From AP-15 sp963832875 (lineage in GTDB: Bacteria > Pseudomonadota > Alphaproteobacteria > ATCC43930 > CGMCC-115725), in contig CAWHWB010000003.1 of NCBI GenBank assembly GCA_963832875.1, positions 124,001-188,000 on the forward strand: DNA of 64,000 bases. Reading direction: 5' to 3'. This document shows positions 1 through 8,914 of the stretch, piece after piece. Position 1 is the stretch's first letter. The number at the start of each line of letters is the position of its first letter. The position numbers were made by a program, and so were the translations under genes. The notes under the pieces were generated by a model. That model saw nothing but the letters and a program-made list of their open reading frames with translations. It ran no database searches and had not been told where the DNA came from.

Positions 1-5
1 GCGCG

Positions 6-593
6 TCAGATGTGACGGCCGCGCAGATCGTTGTTGGTGTGGCGATCGCCGGCGAGCCAGCGGGCGAGTTCGCTGTGCGCGTCGGCACGGCGGATCGCGT
101 CGATCTCGGATGCGTCTTCGGGGTCCTGGGTGAACTCGACGATCAGCCCGTCCGGCGAGGCGACGTAGATTGATTTGCAGTAGCCGTGATTGGTCTCGCG
201 GTATTTCTCGCCGGCCATTTCGAGCCGCCGCTTCAGCTCGTCATAGGTTTCGGGCTCGGCCTTGAAGGCGATGTGGTCGTAACGCCCGATCCGGGCCGGC
301 TTCTCGGCCTGAGTCATCGCGTACAGCTCAGGGTCGGCGAACTGGAAAAACGCCAGCGCGCCGCCATCGGCCATGGCGAAAAAGGTGTGGCAGAACTCGA
401 CCTCGCGCTGCAGTTCGGCGCTGAAATTCTTCTCGCACCAGGTCGCCGCCAGCGGGATGCCGAGCAGATCCTCGAAAAACCGCCGGTTGACCTCGTGGTC
501 CTTGACCACAAAGGCGTTGTGGTGCAGCCGCGACGGCAGTCGAGCCAACAATCCCTCGATCCTCGGTGCGCGTGCGGCTTCGATCGTATCCAT
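6..593 (-). CDS. VOC-superfamily (glyoxalase/dioxygenase-like) protein
   Basis: Vicinal-oxygen-chelate fold protein of 195 residues. The N-terminal half opens with a typical VOC strand (LHHNAFVVKD) followed by a helix (NRRFFEDLLGIPL), and the C-terminal half repeats it (IGRYDHIAFKAE ... VASPDGLIVEFTQDPE). Candidate metal ligands are the His of HHNAF, the His of YDHIAF and the Glu of VEFTQ. The start at 593 is chosen because GGAGG lies just upstream and everything further upstream is compositionally unlike the protein. VOC enzymes act on many substrates, including extradiol dioxygenation, glyoxalase reactions and isomerisation; nothing here fixes the substrate. It is divergent from the LLM remnant at 773, so the two may once have belonged to one catabolic locus. 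Confidence 0.8.
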   Translation of the reverse strand: MDTIEAARAPRIEGLLARLPSRLHHNAFVVKDHEVNRRFFEDLLGIPLAATWCEKNFSAELQREVEFCHTFFAMADGGALAFFQFADPELYAMTQAEKPARIGRYDHIAFKAEPETYDELKRRLEMAGEKYRETNHGYCKSIYVASPDGLIVEFTQDPEDASEIDAIRRADAHSELARWLAGDRHTNNDLRGRHI

Positions 594-772
594 GTCGGTC
601 CTCCCTGGTTCGGCTGCGCCACGATAGCACGAAAATCTCGGCCGCTCGACCGCCGACGTTGTCTGCCGCGGCGCGCAATCCTGAAACGCGTGGCGCTGGC
701 GCTCGACGGATGGCACCGGCCGCGAACATGCTGCATGGTCGCCTCGACCCGGTTTTGAGATAGGGGGAGTTT

Positions 773-1359
773 GTGAAAGTCAGCGCAATGATCCGGCTCA
801 GCCCCGGCGCCGAGCCGGAGGGCGGCCTGATGCGCCACATGGCGGACTACGCCCGCCGCATCGAAGCCGGCGGCTTTCCGGCGATCTGGGTCGGCGATTT
901 GCTCGGTCGCGGCCGGCCCACTCTCGACCCGCTGACGACGCTGGCGCGGCGAGCCGGTCAACGGTGGAGGGTCCTTGTCCACCTGGCCCGGATGCGAAGG
1001 CGGGCCGCCGATCTTGATAGGCGCCTGGCGCAGCCCGCGCTGGATCACCTATGCCGCCAAGGAATGCCAGGGTTGGACCCCGTCCGGCCGGTACAGCAGC
1101 TGGGACGACCTCGAAGCCGGAGCGCATCTACCGCGACGCCGGCGGCGCCAACGCCGTCCTAGCCAACGTCGCCGTCGATCTCGCCGAGCGACCTCAGTCT
1201 AGCGACCTCGCCGCGGCCACCGACGTGGCGCTGGTCTGTCCTCCGGACGAAGCCCGCCGGCGGCTGAAACGCATCGACCAGCTGGGCTTTGACGAGGTCC
1301 TGCTGGTCTCCCATTACCTTGAACTCGAGGAAATCGAACGGGCGCGCGATTTCCTCTGA
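773..1359 (+). pseudogene. LLM-class flavin-dependent oxidoreductase, decayed
   Basis: Three pieces of one luciferase-like monooxygenase lie in three different frames. The N-terminus (MKVSAMIRLSPG ... GGFPAIWVGDLLGRGRPTLDPL) starts with GTG at 773 after GGGGGAG. A middle piece near 980-1125 reads GPPILIGAWRSPRWITYAAKE and continues QGWTPSGRYSSWDDLEAG. The C-terminus from about 1110 reads RIYRDAGG ... LANVAVDL ... IDQLGFDEVLLVSHYLE and stops at 1359. The family is about 280-340 residues; the stretch between LTTLARR and EGGPPI is missing at least 100 residues, so there is an internal deletion as well as frameshifts. Intact relatives are FMN- or F420-dependent monooxygenases of small organic substrates. 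No active enzyme can be made from this sequence. Confidence 0.75.
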
Positions 1360-1820
1360 CCCGCACCGCCGCTAACCGCCCGAACCCCGGGGCGCGGGTT
1401 GGGTTGAGCGCGCGCATTAGCACGCTTACCGCCCGGGACCCGTATCGACGGCCCTACGAATTCTCCCCGCTGACGGCTGCTCAACTCGCCGTGCCCTCGC
1501 GCGAGCGGCATTGGGGTAATCGTCTGACGCGTGCCGTCGTCCAAGTCCTCTAGCGGCTAAAATGCAGCCGACTTGGATTAACTAACAAATCTCTGATTAT
1601 TCAGTTCTTTGTGCCAACATCTGTGGAATGTCCGATATTTGCCCGCAATTTCAGTAGCTGTCGCCGCAAAAATCCTATTCCTCTGCAGTGCCGATGGTGT
1701 TACTTGATGGGCAAGATGGGTTCCAATGGCAACGGTGATCCTTGCGCGGCCGCGGGACGGCCCCTGAGAGAACATAGTGTCGGAGCCCTATTCTCGGGCC
1801 CGCTGTTCTCGCGGAGGTGG
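1360..1820. other. intergenic region, no gene seen
   Basis: About 460 bases between the LLM remnant and the deacetylase. No open frame here has family similarity I can recognise. The part from about 1555 to 1700 is clearly more AT-rich than the flanks (TTAACTAACAAATCTCTGATTATTC), matching the composition of the following gene, and probably contains its promoter, but I cannot place -35/-10 boxes confidently. The frame upstream of 1821 is open as far back as 1611 but lacks deacetylase character. Confidence 0.4.
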
Positions 1821-2882
1821 ATGACCGGCACCGGTGCCAAGGACCTCATCAAGCAACATCTGCTGAGGCTGGCGAGGATAACCGGGGGCTTTGCCCTTGC
1901 GAGACTCGCCCTGCCCAGGCATCTGCGCATTCTCGCCTACCATGGCTTGTGGACAACTCCGGGCTTTCAATTTGGCGACCGCCTGTTTATTAGTCCTGAG
2001 CAGTTCGAGCAGCGGATGCATTGGCTGAAGCGAAGTCGTTATTCTATCCTTGATCTTGATGAAGCAGTCGATGCGCTCGTGAACAAAAAGATTTGTAAAA
2101 ATTCGGTTGTCATTACCATCGACGATGGATGGAGATCTACTTACACTCATATGCTTCCTATATTAGAACAATTCGGATTTACTGCGACGGTATATGTCAC
2201 GACTTGGTATGTGGACAATCAATCGCCGATCCTGAATGTTGCGCTAAACTACGTCTTTCAGCGCTCAACTGTGCCGAATTTTGCCTGGCGCGTCCCTGGG
2301 CACACTGAATTTGAGGTACAATTAAGAGACGAGCAGAGCCGCAGGATTGCCGCTCTAGAGGTCAATCGAGTGCTTCAACAACTCCCGTCAACAGCCGAAC
2401 GGCTGCAGGAGTTGCGAGAAATCTGTCGGCTAGCCGACGTTCCCACGGAACCCTGGTGGAGCGAGGGCCAGTTTCATTTGATGAACAGAGAACAACTTAG
2501 ACATGCTCAACACCGCGGACTGAATATTCAGCTCCATACGCATCGCCATAAGGTGGTTGTGGCTGATGATGATGTGCTTGCAGGCGAATTGTCTGATAAT
2601 CGATCTTTTCTTGCTGAGGTTTGCGGATCTGACCGATTCTACCATTTTGCCTACCCCAATGGGCGATATGACGCAGCAGCCGCTAACGTTTTGGTGAATG
2701 CCGGTATCAGATCAGCGGTGCTGACCGACCACGGACTTAACTTGGCAGGCTCCGACCCTTATGCGCTGCGACGCTTCCTCGATGGCCGCTCGGTGACCCA
2801 GGCCGAATTCGAGGCTTACATGTGCGGCGCGCTCGAGCTCTTTACCGCCGCCCGAAGACAGCTGTGGGCGGCGCGGCCCTAA
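1821..2882 (+). CDS. polysaccharide deacetylase (NodB-like, carbohydrate esterase 4)
   Basis: NodB-homology protein of 353 residues. Motif 1 is VITIDDGW, with the catalytic base and metal-binding aspartates as DD. The metal-binding HxxxH-type motif is in QLHTHRHKV, and a later conserved segment is FAYPNGRYD. An LRILAYHGL strand precedes the domain, as in family members that trim N- or O-acetyl groups from peptidoglycan, chitin-like or capsular polysaccharides. ATG 1821 is preceded by GCGGAGGTGG, a good ribosome binding site. There is no signal peptide, only a moderately hydrophobic N-terminal helix. Base composition between about 1950 and 2720 is much richer in A+T than every neighbour, with codons such as AAA, ATT and TTA that are rare in the rest of the window. 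I infer horizontal acquisition, perhaps with a surface-polysaccharide locus. Confidence 0.85.
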   Translation: MTGTGAKDLIKQHLLRLARITGGFALARLALPRHLRILAYHGLWTTPGFQFGDRLFISPEQFEQRMHWLKRSRYSILDLDEAVDALVNKKICKNSVVITIDDGWRSTYTHMLPILEQFGFTATVYVTTWYVDNQSPILNVALNYVFQRSTVPNFAWRVPGHTEFEVQLRDEQSRRIAALEVNRVLQQLPSTAERLQELREICRLADVPTEPWWSEGQFHLMNREQLRHAQHRGLNIQLHTHRHKVVVADDDVLAGELSDNRSFLAEVCGSDRFYHFAYPNGRYDAAAANVLVNAGIRSAVLTDHGLNLAGSDPYALRRFLDGRSVTQAEFEAYMCGALELFTAARRQLWAARP

Positions 2883-3035
2883 CGGAACGAAGAGGCGGTT
2901 CGGCTGTAGCGCATAAGCCGGGCCCGCCGGCGATCCCGGGCGTCGCGAAATCGCCGATAGCGGGCGCACCGAGAGGCGGCCGGAATATCACTGCGGGTTG
3001 GGCCTGGCCCCGAACGCAGCGGAAATCGACTACCG

Positions 3036-3398
3036 CTATACGCCGAAGATTGCGCCGCGCACGTTGACGTGGTCGCCGTCGCAGTCCGGCCGGTCGGTTT
3101 CGACCGCGGTGCCCACCGCTTCCTTGACGGTGAACGGAGTGTCGCGAACTTCCCAGTATTTGCCATGCCCGGAGATCGCGACGCCGCCGCCGGCATCGTC
3201 TTCGTACCAGCCGTCGCGCAATTCGACGATCTCGCGACCCGCGACCCGCAGCGCCGCCATAGCCGCGGCGTCGCCGACGCAGAAATAATCGGTCTTGCCC
3301 GCTGCGTCAGGCACGATCGCCGGGGTCTTGCGCGCCAGTTTGATCTGGACCGAAGTCGGCTTCGGCATGTCACCGATGCCGCGCAGGATGAACATCAT
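3036..3398 (-). CDS. hypothetical protein translationally coupled to the alpha/beta hydrolase
   Basis: Protein of up to 120 residues with no family I recognise. Its ATG at 3398 overlaps the TGA of the upstream hydrolase (ATGA, 4 bases), which argues for translational coupling and a shared operon. An internal ATG at 3368 (MPKPTSVQIKL) is an alternative start. The sequence is mixed alpha/beta and charged, with no signal peptide or membrane segment and a run of Asp/Gly-rich turns (YEDDAGGG, DRPDCDGD). Such small partners of hydrolases are sometimes cofactor or chaperone-like; no function is assigned here. Confidence 0.6.
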   Translation of the reverse strand: MMFILRGIGDMPKPTSVQIKLARKTPAIVPDAAGKTDYFCVGDAAAMAALRVAGREIVELRDGWYEDDAGGGVAISGHGKYWEVRDTPFTVKEAVGTAVETDRPDCDGDHVNVRGAIFGV

Positions 3399-4234
3399 CG
3401 GGGCTTTGCTCTCTCATTCTGCTCTTTGAGAAACCGAGCGACCCGATCGCCAAAGGCGCGCGGCTGTTCGAGCTCCGGATGGTGCCCAGCCGCCTCGATG
3501 ATCTCGAACCGAGCGTCGGGGATCAGCGCGCTATAGGCGCGCCCATAATCGGGCGTCACGATCCGGTCGCCGGCCCCCCACAGCACCAGGGTCGGCGCCG
3601 CGATCCGAGGCAGCCAGTTTTTGAGCTGCGGATTGTACATGTGCGGGCGCCAGGCATAGAGGCAGAGCGCGTCCCAGTTGCGCGCCAAGCCGATCATGTC
3701 ATCGTCGCTGATTGCCTCGTCGATCGCCGTCTGCCAGCCGAGCCCGTAATTGCCGGCCGGCCGTTTGGCCGGATCGTGCCAGGCGCGGCGGTTCAGCTCC
3801 TGCGGCGCGGTGTTGAAGAAATGCGCGATATCGCGTTCCTCGCGCCCGCCGAGCTTGATGCCAACCGGATCGACCAGGACGAGCCGGTCGAGCTTGCGCG
3901 GCATGCAGACCGCGATCTCCGCGGCGACCCACCCGCCGAACGAAAACCCGATGACGGTGACCCGCTCGCCGGTCATCGCGTCGAGCACGGCGAGATACAG
4001 ATGGACGAGATCGTACATCGTGTCGAAATCGGCCGGCCGGGGCGAATTGCCGAACCCCGGATGCGACGGTGCTACGAGCTCGCCGTGCTCGGCGAGCTGG
4101 TCGAGAAACGGTGCCTCGGGGCTGATATTGTTGATCCCATGGACGAGCAGGATTGGCGGCCCGCCGGGGCTTCCGCGACGCAACACTTCGAGATCGAGGC
4201 CGCCCACCTGCAATCGTTTCACCGAAAAAGTCAT
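3395..4234 (-). CDS. alpha/beta-fold hydrolase
   Basis: 279 residues with a complete alpha/beta hydrolase plan. The oxyanion strand is LLVHGINN, the nucleophile elbow GFSFGG has Ser98, the acid strand is LVLWGAGDRIV (Asp), and the catalytic His sits in EAAGHHPELEQP. A cap region (HFFNTAPQELNRR ... YGLGWQTAIDE) lies between the nucleophile and the acid, as in C-C bond hydrolases and esterases of aromatic meta-cleavage pathways, but the substrate cannot be read from sequence. It is soluble and cytoplasmic, with no signal peptide. The next gene starts inside its stop codon. The DsbA-like gene upstream, on the same strand, begins only about 30 bases away. Confidence 0.85.
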   Translation of the reverse strand: MTFSVKRLQVGGLDLEVLRRGSPGGPPILLVHGINNISPEAPFLDQLAEHGELVAPSHPGFGNSPRPADFDTMYDLVHLYLAVLDAMTGERVTVIGFSFGGWVAAEIAVCMPRKLDRLVLVDPVGIKLGGREERDIAHFFNTAPQELNRRAWHDPAKRPAGNYGLGWQTAIDEAISDDDMIGLARNWDALCLYAWRPHMYNPQLKNWLPRIAAPTLVLWGAGDRIVTPDYGRAYSALIPDARFEIIEAAGHHPELEQPRAFGDRVARFLKEQNERAKPR

Positions 4235-4264
4235 CGCTGGCGGCGGCGCCCGGAGGATTTGCCG

Positions 4265-5023
4265 CTATTGCTTGCGCGAATCGGCGACCATGGTCTTCAG
4301 CGCGGCCAAGTCGACCGCGCCCGGCACCACGTGATCGCCGACAATAAAGGCCGGGGTGCCGTGGATATCCAGCTCGTCGGCGAGCGCCAGATTGGCTTTC
4401 AGCTGCTGCGCCACCTCGGGCGAGGCCATGTCGCGCTCGAGACGGCCGACATCGAGCCCGACCGAAGCCGCCACCTGATAGACCGTATCGTCGGTGATGT
4501 TGCCGCGCGCCGCCATCATTGCGGCATGAAATGCGTCGTATTTGCCCTGCTGGCGTGCCGCCAGAGCCGCGTGTGCCGCGGTCTCCGAAACCGGCCCGAG
4601 GATCGGAAACTCCTTATAGACGAGCCGCAGCTTGGGATCCTGCTTCAGCAGCGCCGCGAGCGCCGGCTGGACCTGCTTGCAATAGGGGCAACGGTAGTCG
4701 AAAAACTCGACAATCGTCGCCGTGCCGTGCGGGTCGCCGGCGACTGGCGTCGCCGGGTCGTCGAAGATCTCGCGCCGGTTCTGCGCTACCGATTGCGTCG
4801 CTTTGGCGTCCTTATCGGCGCTCAGCTTGTCCTCGGCCGCACGCAGCGCGGCGATCAAGACGTCGGGATGCTGCAAGAGATAGTCGTGGACGATCGCCTC
4901 GACGTCGTGGCGTTGCGCCGGTGTCATCGTCTCGGCCGCTTGGACCTTGCCGAGCGGCACCGCGGCAACAACCGCACAGGCGAGCGCCAAGAGCGCCGAT
5001 CGCGCGAGAACCAGCATCAACAC
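4265..5023 (-). CDS. DsbA-family periplasmic thiol-disulfide oxidoreductase (Com1/ScsC-like)
   Basis: 252 residues. A Sec signal peptide spans about residues 1-29 (LLALACAVVAAVPLGKVQAA, cleavage after AxA). A helical N-terminal segment (AQRHDVEAIVHDYLLQHPDVL) is typical of Com1/ScsC-like proteins with an oligomerisation region. A thioredoxin-fold domain carries the redox motif C112-P-Y-C115 and the cis-proline loop HGTPAFIV (Pro224). The role is disulfide formation or isomerisation in the periplasm. The M48 remnant upstream and rne beyond it are the neighbours this gene type has in related alphaproteobacteria (from memory of family context). This is a standard Cys-Cys enzyme, unlike the TGA-containing DsbA relative at 47668. 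Confidence 0.88.
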   Translation of the reverse strand: MLMLVLARSALLALACAVVAAVPLGKVQAAETMTPAQRHDVEAIVHDYLLQHPDVLIAALRAAEDKLSADKDAKATQSVAQNRREIFDDPATPVAGDPHGTATIVEFFDYRCPYCKQVQPALAALLKQDPKLRLVYKEFPILGPVSETAAHAALAARQQGKYDAFHAAMMAARGNITDDTVYQVAASVGLDVGRLERDMASPEVAQQLKANLALADELDIHGTPAFIVGDHVVPGAVDLAALKTMVADSRKQ

Positions 5024-5102
5024 AAGCTCCTTCGCTGTGAGCCGCGGCGGGATGCCGGGCTCGGCTCAATCCGACCGGCGCAAATCCGACCGGCTCCGAG
5101 GA

Positions 5103-5426
5103 TCCCGGGCTCCGGGCGATATGGCTGGTCTCGGGCGCGAGAACGCCGATCAGTTGGGCTCGGCGTCTTTGCATGCAAAACTAGACCGGAATTGATTAAA
5201 ATATTCTGACCGCCGGCGACGAACGAGTTGATTGCGATCATCCCCACCAGAAAGATTTGGACGGCGTCGGGGTCGAGCCCGGCCGCCTTCCGGACCGGGC
5301 ACATCATGGTGCGGATGTCGCCTTCGATTTCGGTATCGCGCAACCGGTTGACGCTGCTGCCGGCTCCCGGTTCGTGCGCGGCCGCCGCCCGAGCGGGGGC
5401 GAGCGCCGCGACGACAACGCAATCAT
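5103..5426 (-). pseudogene. M48-family metalloprotease remnant (BepA-like)
   Basis: Fragments of an M48 peptidase in two or three frames. A signal-peptide-like start (MIALSS from 5426) is followed in another frame by VVVAALAPARAAAAHEP. That frame then continues RDTEIEGDIRTM, KAAGLDPDAVQIFLVG and INSFVAGGQNILINSG, the characteristic N-terminal region of the family. Near 5160 the frame shifts again to AQLIGVLAPETSHIA, which aligns to the zinc site normally written LAHETGH. The first zinc-binding His is replaced by Pro and the Gly by Ser, and homology ends within about ten residues; the remaining 300 or so residues of the family are absent. It is therefore non-functional. Intact relatives act in periplasmic outer-membrane protein quality control. 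Confidence 0.7.
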
Positions 5427-5587
5427 GGTTCTCAGAACAGCGCGAAGCGACATTGGCGACGCCTTCAAGAGCCTGTCGGACGAGCCTGCGGGATCGGCTC
5501 GGGCGTTCCCCAGGCGCGCCCGCAGGATAGGATTGCGACGAGACGGCGGCAAGCGGGCCAGCCCGGCGCCGGCGCGCCGGCGCCGTC

Positions 5588-8500
5588 TCAGGACTGGATC
5601 AGGCGCTGCCACCAGCCCCGGCGCGGGCTTGCCGGCTTCTCGGTGACCGTCTGCACGGCGCTCGCCGGTGCGGGTTGCGGTTCGGCCACGGCCGGGGATG
5701 GGGGAACGGCCGCCGTCGCGGCGGCACTCTCCGTGCCCTTCTCGTGCTGCGCGCTGTCTTCCCGCTCGGAGCCGGCAGGCTCGGCCTCGACCCTACTCTC
5801 CGGCGCCGCTCCTGGGCCGCCGGCCGGCGGCCAGAACGGTCCGGCCGCTGCCTCGTCGACGGCGAGCGTAGTTCGGGCCGGCTCTATCGGCTGCGCCGCG
5901 GACGGGTCGGGCTCGCTCGGTACAGCCTCGCCGGCCAGCGCCGGCAGGCTCGCGGTCTCGATCTCCGCGGCCGCAATCGGCTCGGCCGCCGGCCACGCCG
6001 CTGGCGCGCTCGCCCGCCCTGCGTCCTCGGCGGCAAAGCCTTGGTCGGCGGATTCGCCGGCCGAGGGTTCGCTCTCGCCGGCTGGTTCGCTGTTGCCGGC
6101 GGTTTCGCCATCGCCGGGCATCAGCTCGACTTCGATGGTTTCGGATACCGGGCGCGGATCGTCAAAGCTCGGGCCGCCAACCTCCTCGCGCCGCCCGCGG
6201 CGACGGCCGCCCCGCCGCCCGCGGCGGCGGCGCAGCTTGTCGTCCTCGCGCAGCTCGCCGTTCTGGGCCTCGCCGTTCCGGGCTTCGCCGTTCTGGGTTT
6301 CGCCGCTTTGGGCCTCGCCGTTCTGGGCCTCGCCGTCCGGCGCGCCGCCGTCGCTCGGCTCAGCCTCATGCGCCTCGTCCCGAGGCGAAGCGCCGTTGCG
6401 CTCCCGGCGGCCCGCGCGAGCGCGAGCGGCGACCGGTTCTGCGGCTTGTTCGCCGCCGTCTTCGGCGGCGCGCTCCGAGGTTGCAGCACCCCGCTCATCG
6501 TCGTGGCGCCGCCGCCGGCGCCGGCGCCGCCGGGCGCGGCCGCGTTCCTCGTCGTCGTCCCCGCCCTGCGGTTCGGCCCCGGCCGCCCCAGTCGCGTCGC
6601 CATCGTCTTCCTCCGGCTCCTCCTCTTCGAGTTCCGGCGCCTGGGTCAACGGGAGCGGGACCGCCGACGCTGCTTCACCGGGTTCGTAAGCGCGCAGCCT
6701 TTCGAGTCGGAAGGCGGGTGGGATCAGCGCGTCGTCGCGCGCCACCAGCACATGGACCCCATAGCGCGCTTCGAGCTGCGCCAAGGAATCGCGCTTGTGA
6801 TTGAGGATGTAGAGGGCCACGGCGGTCGGCACATAAACGCAAACCTCGGCGGAACGCCGCCGCATCCCCTCTTCCTCGATCGAGCGCAGCACATAAAGCG
6901 CCGTCGACTCGGTCGAGCGGATAAACCCGGTACCGCCGCAATGCGGACAGGGTTGGGTCGAGGCTTCAACCAAGGACGGACGCAGCCGCTGGCGTGACAT
7001 TTCTAGCAGGCCGAACGGGCTGATCCGCCCCACCTGGATGCGAGCGCGGTCGTTTTTGAGCGCGTCTTTGAGCCGGCGCTCCACCGCCCCCTGGTTGCGG
7101 TGCTCCTCCATGTCGATGAAGTCGATCACAATCAGCCCAGCCAAGTCGCGCAGGCGCAACTGGCGCGCGATCTCTTCGGCCGACTCGAGATTGGTTCGCA
7201 GCGCCGTCTCTTCGATGTTGCGCTCGCGCGTTGAGCGCCCGGAATTGACGTCGATCGCGACCAGCGCCTCGGTCTGGTTGATCACGACGTAGCCGCCCGA
7301 GCGCAGCTGAACGATCGGCGAATGGATCGCGTCTATCTGGCTCTCGACCTGAAAGCGGTGCAACAGCCCGATCTGCGGGTCGCGATAGGGCTGGACCCGC
7401 TTGGCGTGGCTCGGCATCAGCATCTTCATGAAGGCCTTGGCCGTGCGGTAGCCTTCCTCGCCTTCGACCAGCACCTCGTCGAGGTCGCGCGTGTAGAGAT
7501 CGCGAATCGACCGTTTGATCAGATTTCCTTCCTCATAGATCAGGGCCGGTGCGGTTGACCGCAGCGTCAGCTCGCGGATCTCGTTCCACAGCCGCAGCAG
7601 GTATTCGTAGTCGCGTTTGATTTCGGCTTTCGAGCGTTCGGCGCCCGCGGTGCGCACGATCACCCCCATGCCCTCGGGAATGTCGAGCTCTTCGAGAATG
7701 TCCTTCAAGCGCCGGCGGTCGCCGATGCTGGTGATCTTGCGCGACACGCCGCCGCCGCGCGCGGTGTTCGGCATCAGCACGCAATAGCGCCCGGCGAGCG
7801 ACAGATAAGTCGTCAGCGCCGCGCCCTTGTTGCCGCGCTCCTCCTTGGTGACTTGGACCAGCATGATCTGCCGGCGCTTGACCACCTCCTGGATCTTATA
7901 GTGGCGAGGAGCGCGCGAGCGCTGGCGCTCGGCCTCTTCGAACTCGTCGCCGCCGAGGATCTCGATGATTTCGGGCTCGCCGTTCTCGCCCTCGAGCGGA
8001 GCGTGCCCCTGTGTCCGCAACGCCGTCTCGGCTGACTCTACTGACGCTGCTGCCTCGGCCGTCTCGACGACGTTATCGTCCGGCGCCGCCGCCCAATCTG
8101 CGGCGGACATGCTCCGCAGCTCGGCCAGCGCGTCGTCGGTTCGCAACGCCGCGTAGCCGACCAGCTCGCCCGGCGACTCCGCCGGTTCGGACGAAATCGG
8201 CGCGGAGCCGGGCCGGTCTGCATCGGGGTCGGAGGCGACTGGGACGAACGGCGTCACATCTTCCCAAGGCAGCTCTCGCTGGGCCGCTTCGGCGCGCACC
8301 GCCGCCTCGGCGAAAGCACCCTCTCGGTTTTCCGCTGCTGTGCTCTCGATTTCTGCGCCGTCGATTTCCGCGCTGTCGATTTCCGTGCCGGCGCCGCCCG
8401 CCGCTCCCCACGGCCGCTCGATGGCGGATGCCGCGACCCCGGCGCGCTCGTCGCCATCCGCTTGGTCGGCCGCCGCAACTTCGTCGACCGCATCGTCGGC

Positions 8501-8914
8501 ACCGGCCGCTTCTTCTGCCGCGGCGTCGTCGGCGCGGCTCGGCGCCGTGGCGACCGCGACCGGCTCGGGCAACGCCGCCGCCAACGGCACCCCGGCGTCT
8601 TCGGCGCTGGGTTCCGGTCCGGTCGCATCGGCCCGATACCCGCCTCCAGGCCTCTCGCGATCCCCGACCGGGATTCTGAAGTAATCCGGATGGATCTCGC
8701 TAAAAGCAAGAAAACCGTGTCGATTGCCACCGTATTCGACAAAAGCCGCTTGCAGAGACGGCTCGACACGCGTCACTTTTGCAAGATATATATTGCCTTT
8801 TACCTGCTGCTTTGTGGACGATTCGAAATCAAATTCTTCTAGCCGAGTGCCATTTAGCACCACCACCCGGGTTTCTTCGGGGTGGGTGGCGTCGATGAGC
8901 ATGCGCTTTGCCAT
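5588..8914 (-). CDS. rne: ribonuclease E/G
   Basis: 1108 residues. The N-terminus (MAKRMLIDATHPEETRVVVL) and the S1 strand (GNIYLAKVTRVEPSLQAAFVEYG) lead into a large acidic, Ala/Glu-rich insertion (about residues 90-330) before the S1 domain resumes at RRQIMLVQVTKEERGNKGAAL. The catalytic DNase I-like part contains VAIDVNSGRS and IVIDFIDME with metal-binding aspartates. The Zn-link is CPHCGGTG. The C-terminal half is a disordered scaffold with poly-Arg blocks (RRRRRRRRR), a run of near-identical Asn-Gly-Glu-Ala-Gln pentapeptides and a Trp-containing end (GWWQRLIQS), as expected for degradosome assembly. It is the core enzyme of mRNA decay and rRNA processing. The S1 insertion and repeats are typical of alphaproteobacterial enzymes, though large here. 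Confidence 0.97.
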   Translation of the reverse strand: MAKRMLIDATHPEETRVVVLNGTRLEEFDFESSTKQQVKGNIYLAKVTRVEPSLQAAFVEYGGNRHGFLAFSEIHPDYFRIPVGDRERPGGGYRADATGPEPSAEDAGVPLAAALPEPVAVATAPSRADDAAAEEAAGADDAVDEVAAADQADGDERAGVAASAIERPWGAAGGAGTEIDSAEIDGAEIESTAAENREGAFAEAAVRAEAAQRELPWEDVTPFVPVASDPDADRPGSAPISSEPAESPGELVGYAALRTDDALAELRSMSAADWAAAPDDNVVETAEAAASVESAETALRTQGHAPLEGENGEPEIIEILGGDEFEEAERQRSRAPRHYKIQEVVKRRQIMLVQVTKEERGNKGAALTTYLSLAGRYCVLMPNTARGGGVSRKITSIGDRRRLKDILEELDIPEGMGVIVRTAGAERSKAEIKRDYEYLLRLWNEIRELTLRSTAPALIYEEGNLIKRSIRDLYTRDLDEVLVEGEEGYRTAKAFMKMLMPSHAKRVQPYRDPQIGLLHRFQVESQIDAIHSPIVQLRSGGYVVINQTEALVAIDVNSGRSTRERNIEETALRTNLESAEEIARQLRLRDLAGLIVIDFIDMEEHRNQGAVERRLKDALKNDRARIQVGRISPFGLLEMSRQRLRPSLVEASTQPCPHCGGTGFIRSTESTALYVLRSIEEEGMRRRSAEVCVYVPTAVALYILNHKRDSLAQLEARYGVHVLVARDDALIPPAFRLERLRAYEPGEAASAVPLPLTQAPELEEEEPEEDDGDATGAAGAEPQGGDDDEERGRARRRRRRRRRHDDERGAATSERAAEDGGEQAAEPVAARARAGRRERNGASPRDEAHEAEPSDGGAPDGEAQNGEAQSGETQNGEARNGEAQNGELREDDKLRRRRGRRGGRRRGRREEVGGPSFDDPRPVSETIEVELMPGDGETAGNSEPAGESEPSAGESADQGFAAEDAGRASAPAAWPAAEPIAAAEIETASLPALAGEAVPSEPDPSAAQPIEPARTTLAVDEAAAGPFWPPAGGPGAAPESRVEAEPAGSEREDSAQHEKGTESAAATAAVPPSPAVAEPQPAPASAVQTVTEKPASPRRGWWQRLIQS
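6257..6331 (-). repeat. 15-bp tandem repeats inside rne
   Basis: Five adjacent copies of a 15-base unit (GCCGTTCTGGGCCTC on the plus strand, with one to three substitutions per copy). They encode repeated Asn-Gly-Glu-Ala-Gln pentapeptides in the disordered C-terminal scaffold of RNase E. Copy number is likely to vary between strains by slippage. Confidence 0.85.

Noticed and set aside
3479..5209. Long plus-strand frame opposite the hydrolase and DsbA genes
   Set aside because: Arg-rich antisense shadow of well-supported minus-strand genes.
5560..5590. GC-rich palindrome (CCGGCGCCGGCGCGCCGGCGCC) just past rne as its terminator
   Set aside because: No T run follows it on the minus strand. It may be a simple GC palindrome or a stability element; I do not call a terminator.
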